Shown here: positions 12,601 to 25,400 of the stretch, in pieces
Position numbering within the stretch: the first letter of the stretch is position 1
How the letters are laid out: the number at the start of each line of letters is the position of its first letter
Source of the DNA: Strigamia acuminata
Lineage: Eukaryota > Arthropoda > Chilopoda > Geophilomorpha > Linotaeniidae
Length of the DNA: 64,000 nt
NCBI GenBank assembly: GCA_949358305.1
Contig: OX442320.1
Location: 4,480,259 to 4,544,258 of the forward strand
Reading direction: 5' to 3'
The notes under the pieces: model-generated
What the model was told of the DNA's origin: nothing
What the model saw: only the letters and a program-made list of their open reading frames with translations
The model's database searches: none
Program-made: the position numbers and the translations under genes

Positions 12601-15600
12601 CCAGACGTTACCAGGAATAGTTAAGGCCGACAAATTAAATTTCCTGGTAAAAGCACATGCTTTAGGACTAATTTTAATACGCCACCTAGTGCAAACAGAT
12701 GGCAAAGCAGTGTACGGCGCTCCCATTAAGGGTGTTTTATGTTATAAATATTAAATTATCTTAATAATAATTGAAAAACTATTCGTATTTAGACATTATA
12801 AAATAAAGAAAAAAAAGTTTTTGAGGAATAAAAGTTAACCTCATTAATTAATTTTCAGGAAAAAAAAGAATTACAGTGATTTTTCCACTTCTGTAGTGCG
12901 GACCGGTATAATACCCGCGCGGGAATCCGGCTTATAATTTTAACCGAAGACGGGTGCAGATTTAGAAAAAAGTTGCAAAGGGGGGAGTAGGGGCACGCCG
13001 TAAAATTTTAATACATCATATTTTTTCTCGTACAAGCAATAAAACATTTTGCACAGCATTTAAAAACAAATTGGTGGTTTTGCGAAAGCGAAAGTTGTGT
13101 AATGGCAGCTAGAGTTTGAGGGTTGTTGTTTTAATGGGAAACTGGAATTAAAATGTGAGTAAGCGAAGAAGACGAAGAAAAAAAGAAGCCGGAGAGTCTC
13201 CCACCCATCCATTTGGTCTTATTCCTTATCCCCCACCTGCCAATTAGACCTGGTGATGAATGAACTCATTAAGGGGTGTGGGGGGGCATTTCAGGTAGTT
13301 GATATGGGGGTGGTGGGTGACCAAATGTGAAAATAATTGGGGGATGTTTCTCAAAGTCAAGCAGGCTGATAAAGATTCTCTTTTTTTAGAGTCAGGCCTT
13401 AGGTTTAGGTTAAGGAATTTTTTTTTTTTGGAGGGTGATGAAGAGGAGGGGGGCAAAATTTGATGAGAGATGAAGAACCTAATAAAAGTGCCTCTTTAAC
13501 CCTTGTAACACAACTGAGCAAGGCCAAAGAAAACAACCTTGCCGCGGGTTAGAAATACCTGGGTTGAGGAGAAAACTACACAAATGTAATTAGGATTGAT
13601 TCAAAATGGAGGATTTTGGAGGATGCAGTTCCTCTGGGCTGAAGTTCCTCCCATGGTGCTGTGAAAAGGATAATTAAATGAAGATGAAAAAATGAAGATG
13701 TGATGAGAATTCTTTATTTTGGAGGGGTGGGTTGTTTGGGGTTTGATGTGTGTCTGAATATTTGTGTAATTAAGCGGATACCGGTAGATTAGGTTTTTTG
13801 TTGGGTGTGTTTTTCGTGTTTCGGAGAGGGAGGTTATCGGTTAATATTGTTGTTGTTGTTTCTTTTAAGTGGATTAAATGATACTGGTTTTTTTTTTATG
13901 GGTGATTGAAGGGTTTGATAAAGAGGGGTTGGGGAAGTGAAGGGATGCGGGATTTTGGATCGATTATTGGTATTTTGACCGGTCTCTCAATGTTTGGCGG
14001 ATGTGTCGCGCAGTTTGTTATAAGTTGTCGTTCGAAGGGCTAGGTGGAGATTAATCGGATAGATGGGAATCGGTGTGACATCTTTTATTTTTACGGGGCG
14101 TTCTTTCGGCCAATCGGAATGCCGAAATAGGCAAGCTAGAAACTAAAAATTGAGTCTAAATTAATGCAACAATGGGCCAGGAGACAAAAATTGAGTCAGA
14201 ATAAATTCAACAAAGTAGGAAAGCAATTATTGGATGTTTAACAATGTTCAATAATGTTCAACAATGTTTAACAATGGTTCAACAATGGTTCAACAATGTT
14301 TAACAATATTCAACAATGTTTAACAATATTTAATAATGGTTCAACAATGTTTAACAATGGTTCAACAATGTTTAACAATATTCAACAATGTTTAACAATG
14401 GTTCAACAATGTTTAACAATGGTTCAGAAAGTAACAATTATTGTCAAAATAAGCCGAGAACACAACAATTGGGTCAAAAAATGCTGAAACTATGAGATTT
14501 TATGCATTTTTAGATTGCAACAATTAAATAATTGTTATGTATGTTTTTTAAATTGTTGAGCCATAAATGTAACAGTTGGTTTTCCATGATGGCCGGGAGA
14601 AAGGGTCGAAATGTGTCTTCGTCTTTAAGAAATGTAAATCCGTCCGTAACTTGTTTTTCCTCTTAAAAATGGCTGAGATGATTCTTGATGTTTGGAGTGT
14701 TGAGTTCATTGATTTCATGTTGTTTTATTTTTACTCTTTTTTTTCTTCTTCTGAGAAACGGCCTTGACTTTGGAGTTGTTTTGACCTTGCTTGGAATGTC
14801 GTCCTTAATAACAATGTGGACTTTCTCTCTCTTTTTTCTTTTCTTTTTTTTTTTTTTTAAATTTGAAAAATCATTTTTTGTGAAGGTGTGGTGCTCTCCT
14901 CCTACGAGTCCATCAATCAGATTCGTGAAGATTAAAATTTTATTTTTGGATGTAACCCTTAATTAAACTTGGAACAACGGGGAACATTATTTCTACTTTC
15001 ATTTTTTTGTTTCGGTCTCCATTTTCTTCCCCCTTGGTCTCTCTCTCTCTCTTTTTTTTTTTTATTTGTTTTCACTTTCAGGTTCTAAATAATTAAGTTG
15101 TGTTTATACAATATGAAATAGGTTTTATGCAGTAATAGAAAATGGTTTTTTTGTAATAATAGAAAATAGGTTTTGTGCTATAATAGAAAAATGGTTTTTC
15201 TGGAATAATTGAAAATTGGTTTTTCTGGAATAATTGAAAATTGGTTTTACGCAATAATAGAAAATTGGGTTTTCTTCAGTAATAGAAAATTGGTTTTTCT
15301 CTAATAATAGAAAATTGGTTTTACTCTAATAATAGAAAATTTGGTTTTATGCAACAATAGAAAAATGGGTTTTATGCAACAATAGAAAAATGGGTTTTAT
15401 GCAACAATAGAAAAATGGGTTTTATGCAACAATTAAAAAAATGGGTTTTCTATAATAATAGAAAATTGGATTTTCTGCAATAATAGAAAATAGACAATTA
15501 GGTTTTCCATAATACTGGTAATAATGGGTTTCTGCAACAATAGAAAATGGGTTTTTTGCAACAACATGAAATGGGTTTTTTTTTGCAACAATAGAAAATC

Positions 15601-17281
15601 GGTTTCCTATAATAGTAGAAATTGGGTTTTCTGCAAGAATAGACAATTGTGTTTTTTGCAACAATGCAAAAATGAGTTTTATGCAACAGTAGAAAATTGG
15701 GTTTAATGCAACAATATAAAAATGTGTTTAATGCAACAATATAAGAATGTGTTTAATGCAACAATATAAAAATGTGTTTAATGCAACAATAGAACAAGAT
15801 TTTTGACATTTTAAACCATTTTAAATCATTTTAAATCGGTTGTTCTTGATTGGAATGGACATTTGGATTCCGAACCGTCCAACGAGACGAACCTTCGACA
15901 AACCAACACCAACCGATGCCCAACAAATTTATTCCGCCTACAAACCCGCCAGCAAATTTTCACTTTCCATATCCAAAATGGCGGCCCAAATGTTTTTTTT
16001 TTCTCCCCTTCCAATCTTTCATCACGCTTTTTTCTCCACAAAGAAAAAATTGAAAAGGGTGTTCGAGGTCTGCAACCCTTTGAATCCTCGTAGTGAGTCG
16101 GTGCCACGAGGTCGGTGTAATTTCATTGGTGGGCGGGACGACTTGGAGGAAGGAAAAGAATTTAGCAAAAAAATAAAAATATAAAAAAAAAGAATTTAAA
16201 AAAAAAAGTGAAAGAAGAAAAAAAAGCATCATGGGGGCAAACAACCTTCCAAGGACGCTTAGGGCAAGGGCACTGGGAAGCCGCCGGCGAATTAACTCTT
16301 TCCTCACTTTTATTTAAGACGTCACACTTTCTGATTCTGCTTTAATTGATGCAAGTGGGACACTGGGAATTAATGAAATCCGCCATTTGCCAATAATAAT
16401 GATTAAAAAAAAATTGAAAAACAAACAAAATGCACGACTATTGTTGTTGTTGGTGTATTTGGGGTTGTTAATAATGTTAACAATGTGAAATAATGATAGT
16501 AAAGCATAAAAAAATAATTTTAAACAAACTTGTTTACAATTTGGAGGCCATTTTGAAATTTAAATATGGGGATTAGGTCTTTTATTAGCTGTTTATTTAT
16601 TTTTTATTTTTCTCAACCTGTTTAACTAGTTTTTTTTTGGTTTTTTTTTATTTGGTGAAAGCGTTTTTGTGATTTGGGATTTAATTTTAATTTTGATTTA
16701 TTTATTTTTAGTGCTGATGTGGATCCGTGGACGTTATTGGCAGAATTTTTCTCTTTGGCGAAGAAAATGGACGTTCGACATATCGGGATTTCAAGGGAGA
16801 AGAAGAATGGAGGTACGCCGGGGAAGACATTCATTTATTTATTTATTTATTTATTTATTTATTCATTTGGGAATTAATTTTGGGGAATGATTTTTCTTTT
16901 TTTTTTAAATTGAGATTTCGAATTCCCACGGAAGCCAGGACCGTTTCTTCCGGTATTAGAATGATGACAAGTTGTTTGCAAATGATAGGGTCAAACTTTA
17001 AAAATTTAATATCAAAGAAAGTATTTTTACTTTTTTTTTTATAAGGAAGTAGATAAAAATAACAGTCCACTAACTGACCATTTCAGAAAGTTTTTGTTAG
17101 GGTGAAGGGAAAAAAAATGAAAGTGGCAGTATTGTTTGGTCTTAAGTTCAAGGGCCCTGGATTAGCAAGTTGGGACGAAACCACAGATTGTTAAATTAAG
17201 AAATCAGTAGTGGAGGGTCTAAGCCGTATGTCTTAGGGACTACGCCAGGATTTGCTGAAAACCTTCGACTTTATGCCAATT

Positions 17282-17312
<31 letters not shown>

Positions 17313-20300
17313 CGGAAACACACTCGAATGGAGTAATTGCTTAAAATTTTATGTAATCGATCAACTTTTACTTAGTGGTCATTGTTTGCATTTTGCTAAT
17401 TATTGCTAACTACACTAGGACGTTGTTCTCATCATAAATAATGATAAGTTGTTATGTGTGTTTAATTTCCCCAACTCACACGTAACAATATCGTAGTTTA
17501 CCGATTAAGAGTCGCAATCGAATTGTAGCCGCGGCTGAGACACCAAGAATACCCTGTTTTTGCAAAAGTACGGTATTGTTACGCGTACGGACTGTTCCGA
17601 TAAGCGGCTGATCCGTAGCGCTTGATTTGGCTTATAATATAAGTTCTCAACTGCAAATGCAACTTATTGGTCAATCAACTCTTTTGATTTTCTTGTGAAG
17701 TAATTTGAAAATTGACCAAACTTGAGATTAGACTGGCGGATGATTAGAAACAGCTTAGGATGATGCCTTGGTTTTATTATTGTTTTTAACAAGGTTTAAT
17801 CATACAGTAAGTTAGGCACATTTTTCATTTTGAAAAATGGCTGTCTAGATAAGCCATGCAAACATTTAGATTATTCAGATAGTTAAATTGGGAATTCTTG
17901 TTGGCCGGCATGTAAACCAGGTAATGGTCGGTTTAGAGTTTTAAGCCTTACAATTATCAGTCTGAATGTTGTTTTAATGTTTAAGCCTTTGGGTTCCATG
18001 TCAAAATGTCAATCAAAAGGATTTTTTTTTATTTGTTTGTGTGGAAAGTTCCTTCACCCTGAATTTTGCTAATTCATTGCTCATCAATTTTGTTGATTTG
18101 AAAGGTTAGGAATTGCAATTGCAACAGGACATGAAGGGAAATTGATGGAGAATTTTGTCTACTTGTTAATTTTTTTTCTTTTTCTTTTTTTTTTTACTGT
18201 GGGTGTATTTTTTTTTTTTTTAGGGTATGAAATAATAGCAAATGTTTTTGTTTATAATTTTCAGATTGGGAGCCAGTTACATTGCCAGAAGACATAACTC
18301 TAGCTGGTTTTGAACCATTGTTAAACTTGCCACAGGAATCTGCTTATGTGCCAAGGCATACAGATAAGGTGAGTCAACATTCGAATAGTTGAATGATGCT
18401 TTTTTGCATTAAGTTCTTTATTAAATGACAAAGGGTCTTCAGAATTAAATTTTAATGTAGAAACAATAAGGGGTTTCATAAATGACAAGCCGAAGTGATT
18501 ATTACAATTGTGACGATTATTGCGCCGAAGTGATCATCACGTAACCTATGCGGACCAATCACGTGAATAATCACTTCAGCGCTTATTTATAATCGTCTGA
18601 AAAGGAGTTTTTAGTGCTCAAGAATGCTAAACTTGTGTCTTTTGTGTATTTCGTGGATTTAATCATCGTGTGTGTTGCGTCCAGCGCCTCGTGGCCCTCC
18701 CCTGATCACGTCAGCCATTTTACTTCAATAGTAAGCCGTTAAATTGTAGTAACAAATCTCTAAACTGCAGTAATAAGTCTCTAAAATCGTAAATCGTAAA
18801 TGCTCTAACACTGGGGTGTCTTGGCTTCCCTGGGCCACAATGGACGAAGAGGAATTGTCTTGTTAAGCCGAAATGGCAAAGTCGATGATGTGTTGACGGA
18901 GGCTGTAGTTCAATTAAACTACTGGGGACTGCCAAGCATCTTAATAAGCAGTTGAGGTTCGTTCAACTAAATTGAACATCACTCTTAATAAGACGAGTAA
19001 ACTAAGTAACAAGTCCCAACGGGGCCGATCAGATCCGGTTAAAGTGATCAATTGCGGCTGTCCGGCACTTCCAATACAACGACCGGCTTTAGTCGATTAT
19101 CATCGCTTTAAATAATAAATTACACAGTTGCTTAGATTCATTCCTTCTGTTCCTAATCCACTGAATTTATGCAATTATTTAATTAAATTTGAAACTTTTT
19201 CTAACATTAATTACATGATTCTGTCCAATTGACTTTTTTCTGCAATATCATTGCCACTGCTTTATGCTCCGCGTCTGTTATATTTCAGTTTAATCTCCTC
19301 GGGTTTTTTTTTTTTTTACTTTTTTTATTTAATTTCTTTTTTATTTTTATCTTTTTCATTTATTTATCTTGTAATTCCCAAGAGGTCAGTGTGTTTATCC
19401 CTTTCGTGCATCCTGTCTTTGTTCCTTTTTACTCCGACTTTTCTCATGATTCAGTTCAGTTCCTTTCCATTCCGCGTGACACTGACCTTGTACAATGTCA
19501 AGTTTATAATTCCCTACTTTCCACCTTTATTAATTTCCATTTTTTTGTGAAAAAAAATCAATTTCAGGAGTTGGCGAGAAATGGCTTTAGATTTTCAAGA
19601 TTTGTATACACGGCCGACTATTTATGCGGGATAAGTACGCAAGTACTGGAGTACGATGTCCGCGATAAACTGTTCAAACTACACGTAGTCGACAAGTACA
19701 AGGAGAGCGGAAACGAAGACGGCAAAGTCAACGGAATACAACAAGTATAAAAATTGTCTTTTTAGCTTTAATAGACCTTTGTAAAAATGAAGTCAGGTGA
19801 TACGATCATGTGATTGTAACAATGGTTTTCTCCCCGTTACAAAATAACATTGTTGATTTGTAGTTTTCTTATTGCGGGCGGAGCCAAACTGCATTACGTC
19901 ATAATTTTCCAATGGTCTATTAAAAGTGTCCGTTGTTTGGAGAAAATGCCTATTGTTGGGGAAAATGCTTCAGGAAAAAACTTTCTGTTCAAAATGCCTA
20001 TTGTAGGGGGAAATGCTTCAGGAGAAAACTTTCTGTTCAAAATGTCTATTGTTGGAGGAGAATGGTGTTTAAACTGCTTATTATTGGAGGGAAATGCTGT
20101 GGTTCAAAATGATTGATAGGAAAAGTATACAGGTTAAAATTATTGATTTTCATGAAACATTTTTGGACAGAGAGGATTTAGGACTAATTGTGACCGGTTG
20201 GGATACTATGCTATTTGCTCCTTGCAGTAGACATTGCAATGATTAGCTGTTCCCATTTGAACACAAGTTAAGCAGCATTAGGTGTGGTCAGTACTTGGAT

Positions 20301-20824
20301 GGGCGACCTCGCCCTTGTCTGAATCAAGACACCGTATCTATGTCAAGTACATGTACCACCCACCTTTAACGGGGTTTCCCCAGTTCTCGGTGCAAATGCA
20401 AAGCGGCACGTTGGAAAGTCGTGCCGCGAGAAATATCATGGAGGCAATTGACCGATGTCTGTTTTTGGTCAATTGGGTCATTAACGTCAATCCTCTTAGA
20501 TTTGCACCCGTGTGGCCAAATCTGAAGTTAACGGACAATGTAATCCACAGTCTGGATTTATTTATTAGATGGAGGAATTTGAATTGTGGGTTCATCTTGA
20601 GATTAATTCCATTGCTGAAGTGTAGCCTGTTGAGACGGCTAGAGGAAAGTGGCTTCGGTGACATCACATGTGCAAATTCAGTTCATGTTTAGTCAGTACC
20701 CAATGACCTTATTGATGCAGTGATCTGTAAAATATGGATAAGTGATAACCGTCAGGAATTGACACTTTGACCGCTACCATAATTTTTGTCGATTTTGTCG
20801 ATATTTACACGTTGAAAAAAAAGT

Positions 20825-20867
<43 letters not shown>

Positions 20868-22370
20868 GGGGCGCATACTTGCCGCGACATTATTTACCAC
20901 GACATTATTTATCGCGACATCATTTACCGCGACATCAATGTACCACGACATCAAAGTATACCGCAACAAGCCGTCTAAAAAAAATGATACTGTCAAGGCT
21001 TTCATCTAAAAATCAGTAGGGTTAGGTCCGCGGAGGGTCAAGGGGGGATGCAGCCCCCTTGTTAGAAAAAAGAAAATGTAATACCCAAAATATGCATAGT
21101 CGCAGTTTCCAGAATTGCGGTATATTGATGTCGCGATAAGCAATGTCGTGCTAGATGACATGCCCCATTTATTTATTTATTTATTTGTTTGTTTATTTAT
21201 TTATTTATTTATTTATTTATTAGCAACAAAGTTTGAGTCAGGAGGAGGACGGCGTGTGCGGCGACAACTCCGAAACGACGAAAGTGGTTACGGGAAGTGG
21301 GAGTAGCGAAATTGAAAAACTGAAAAGTAGAAAGGAAGAATTGACCAGGAAAAAAGCTGATCAGGAAAGACATCAGCAGGAAGTGCAGGTGGGTTTCCAA
21401 CGACATTAGCATACTTTAATTCTGATTTCAGGATATTATCTAATCGCGAACGATGAAAAAATGAAAATCCTCTGCCACATTTACATTTTTTCATGCAGTT
21501 TCAAACTTTTTTTATGTCCTGGAATGAAAATATTTAATTAAATTCCATTTTTATTCCACTCTAAAAAAATATATATATATATTTTTTAGAATTTTTTTTT
21601 TTTTTTTTTAGATGTTGTTATTATTATTTTCATTTTCTTTTTTTTAACTGTTGGGGTCTTGAAAAAGGTGTAAATTGCCACTTGTCATTTTCCTAAAAAA
21701 AGAAAATGGCCACCCACTTGTATGATACATGGGTTTGTTCACTCTATTTGTAATAATAATAACTAGGCCTAAGGTTTTTTTTTTTATATTTTTTATTTTT
21801 TAAAATTTATTTATAATGTTCCATATGCATATTGTTTTGTGAGTATATAAATTTATTGTTGTTTGTGGGGGTGGAAATTTATGTAGGAAAATGTGAGATA
21901 AAAAAAAGAGTTTGGATTTAATAAAAAGTTGGAGGGAAGAGATAAATTTAGAAGAAGAGCCGGAGGCAAGGTAAAGAAAATGACCACACTAAGAAGGAAA
22001 AGGATTCTTCACGCAATTTGTTTGTAGAAAAAAAAAAGAAGAAAAGTTGCAGTAAAAAAGAGGGAAAGTTTCTTGACCCTGGTGATAAAATTTGGGAATT
22101 TTTCACTTTTGTTTTGGGAGAAATGTGAGCAATTTTGATGGATTTTTTTGGTTTTTGTTATTGTTTTTGGTGGTGGTGATTGTGTGGAAGTGGGTTTGGT
22201 TGGTTGGTGGTTTTTTTTATTTATTTATTTGGTTTTAATATTTATTTTTGGCCTGGCGGTGACCTGTGACTGGGATGGGGAAATTCGGTTAATTGGATGG
22301 AAAGGAAGAAGTTTGGTTTTTGATTTGATCAATGCTGATTAATAATAAGTGGGACTGTTTCAAAATGGTT

Positions 22371-22408
<38 letters not shown>

Positions 22409-25400
22409 GGTTTGTGGGGGGTGGATAAAAGTGGGGTTTTTGGATTGAAGTTTTTGATTTTTATTGGGAATTAGTTGTTTGTTTGGATTTTGGAGTCTTT
22501 GGTGAATTTTTCGATTTTTAGTTTGGATTTTTAAGTTTTCTTTGAGATTTTGATTTTTTTTTATCAATAGTTTGGATTCTTATGGAAAATTGAGGATTTT
22601 GTCATTTTTATTTTGAATTTGGAGCTGCTTTATTGGATTTTCGAATTTTTCAATTTGTTCATTAATTTTTTAGTTTTTCCGTTAATTTTTCAATTATATC
22701 ATTAATTTTTTATATTTTCCATTAATTTTTCAATTTTTTCATTAATTTTTTAAATTTACCATTAATATTTCAAATTTTCCATTAATTTTTCAATTTTTTT
22801 ATTAATTTTTCAATTGCTTTCATTAATTTTTCAATTTTTCCATTAATTTTTCAAATTTTCCATTAATTTTTCAAATTTTTTATTAATTTTTCAATTTTTC
22901 CATTAATTTTCAAAATTTTGAATTTGCCCATTAATTTTTCAATTTGTCCATTAATTTTTTAATTTCTTCAATTAATTTTTTAATTTTTTTATTAATTTTT
23001 CAATTTTTCCATTAATTTTTCAAATTTTTCATTAATTTTTCATTAATTTTTCAATTTCTCCATTAATTTTCAAATTTTTCAATTTGTCCATTAATTTTTC
23101 AATTGCTTCCATTAATTTTTCAATTTTTCCATTAATTTTTCAATTTTTCCATTAATTTTTCAAATTTTATCATTAATTTTTTAATTTTTCCATTAATTTT
23201 TCATTAATATTTCAATTTTTCCATTAATTTTCAAATTTTTCAATTTGTCCATTAATTTTTCCATTGCTTCCATTAATTTTTCAATTTTTCCATTAATTTT
23301 TCAATTTTTCCATTAATTTTTCAAATTTTATCATTAATTTTTTAATTTTTCCATTAATTTTTCAAATTTTATCATTAATTTTTTAATTTTTCCATTAATT
23401 TTTCATTAATTTTTCAATTTTTCCATTAATTTTCAAATTTTTCAATTTGTCCATTAATTTTTCCATTTTTTCACAAACTTTTCAATTTCTTTCAATTGCT
23501 CAACTTTTTCATTAAAATTGTCAAATCCTCCATTCTTCCTTCGAATTTTGGCTTTCCAAAGCCTTTCCACCTTCATCTTTACAAATTCCAACTTTAAACT
23601 CCAATTTCAAACCAACAAAACTTCCATCCCAACCACTCACTTCCTTTCCTCCATTTCTTAATTACTCCCTCCCAAATGAAATGCAATCAAACGAGATAAA
23701 AAGAAAAAAACAATAACAACAATTTCTGCTTCACAAAACTCACCTGTGTGTCACTAGACTTTCCACTCAACATACCCCTGACCCACGAAGGCCAAAAGAT
23801 TAAACCAAAAACCAATTAAAATATTCCAAAAACATAAGAAAAATGCAAATTCCCAACTCTCGGGTGTCGGTCTCCAGGTTAATGGTCCCATGATCCAACT
23901 GGTCGGCTTTGATGAGGCGTCTGAAAGTCTATATAATTAGCGCCGAAGTTTATTTTAATGGCTACTCGCGATTGACCAAAAGATTAAAGTCGAGTTGTCA
24001 AGGTTGAGTCAAGGGGTCAGGTGGGATTGCGTCTGCTTGCGTGGGAATTTCGGGGGGTTGAACAACGTTGCAACTTAAACGGTTTTGCATTTCTTGTTTT
24101 CAATTAAGTGACATCGATAGCGCCGTTTAGCCGACACTGGTCAAATGGCGGAAACCGTCGCGACGTTTTGGTGTTTTATGACGCCGTAGTAGTGAGAAGA
24201 ATAAGGAGTTGTTTAGCGGTTTACGGGGTTTGGGCAACGGAGAATGGATTTTTTTAAAGTTTTTTACGGTATTTTGGTACGGTAAATGAAGGAATTTTAG
24301 ATTTTTCAATTATGTGGTTTGGTTTGCAGTAAAGTTTCTATATTTTACGTTATCTGATGATGTTTTACGTTAAAATGTTAATGTTTTACGTTATTTGATG
24401 ATGTTTTACGTTATTTGATGATGTTTTACGTTATTTGATGATGTTTTACGTTATTTGATGATGTTTTACGTTATTTGATGATGTTTTACGTTAAAATGTT
24501 AAGGTTTTTCGTTAAAATGTTAATGTTTTACGTTAAAATGTTAAGGTTTTTTGTTAAAATGTTAATGTTTTAGGTTAAAATGTTAATGTTTTACGTTAAA
24601 ATGTTAATGTTTTACGTTAAAATGTTAATGTTTTACGTTATTTAATGATGTTTTACGTTATTTAATGTAGTTTTACGTTATTTAATGATGTTTTACGTTA
24701 TTTAATGATGTTTTACGTTATTTAATGATGTTTTACGTTATTTGATGTCGTTTTACGTTAAAATGTGAATATTTTACATTATTTGATGACGTTTTACGTT
24801 AAAATGTTAATATTTTACGTTATTTGATGACGTTTTACGTTAAAATGTTAATATTTTACGTTATTTTGTGACGTTTTTTGTTGAAAATTCAATAATTTGT
24901 GTTATTTAATTTAGTGTTTTACGTTAGAATTTCAATATTTTACGCTATATTATGAGAATTTTAATGTTTAACGTTACTAGATGACATTATTACGTGAGAA
25001 TTTCAATGTTTAACGTTAGTTGATTTTCCCATCAATTAGAATGGCGGCAAAACGCTAATTGAATCATCACTTTTACGTTATTACATGACCACGTCAAGTT
25101 AATGACTTTGACTAATTTCCGTTAACAAACACTCATTTTCGCCCCGATCTCTTTTCTATTTGCAGGCGGTTTTAAGCGACACGAATGCCGTCAGAAAACG
25201 GTTCGAAATCCGCCCGGATTATATCATAGCGGACACCAATTGCTTCATTGACCATTTGGAAGGAATCAAAAAACTGGTTGCCACTGACCACTTCCGCCTC
25301 CAAGTACCTTTAGTAGGTGAGTCATCCCATCATAAATTACCGGCACAACAATAAACAACAATAATTATTATTATTATTTATCAATAAATAATAAATGATA

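Noticed and set aside
20251-20308. Functional 5S rRNA gene
   Set aside because: Only the middle of 5S is present, with a deletion-like change in the AGCATTAGGTGTGG stretch and unrelated sequence on both sides.
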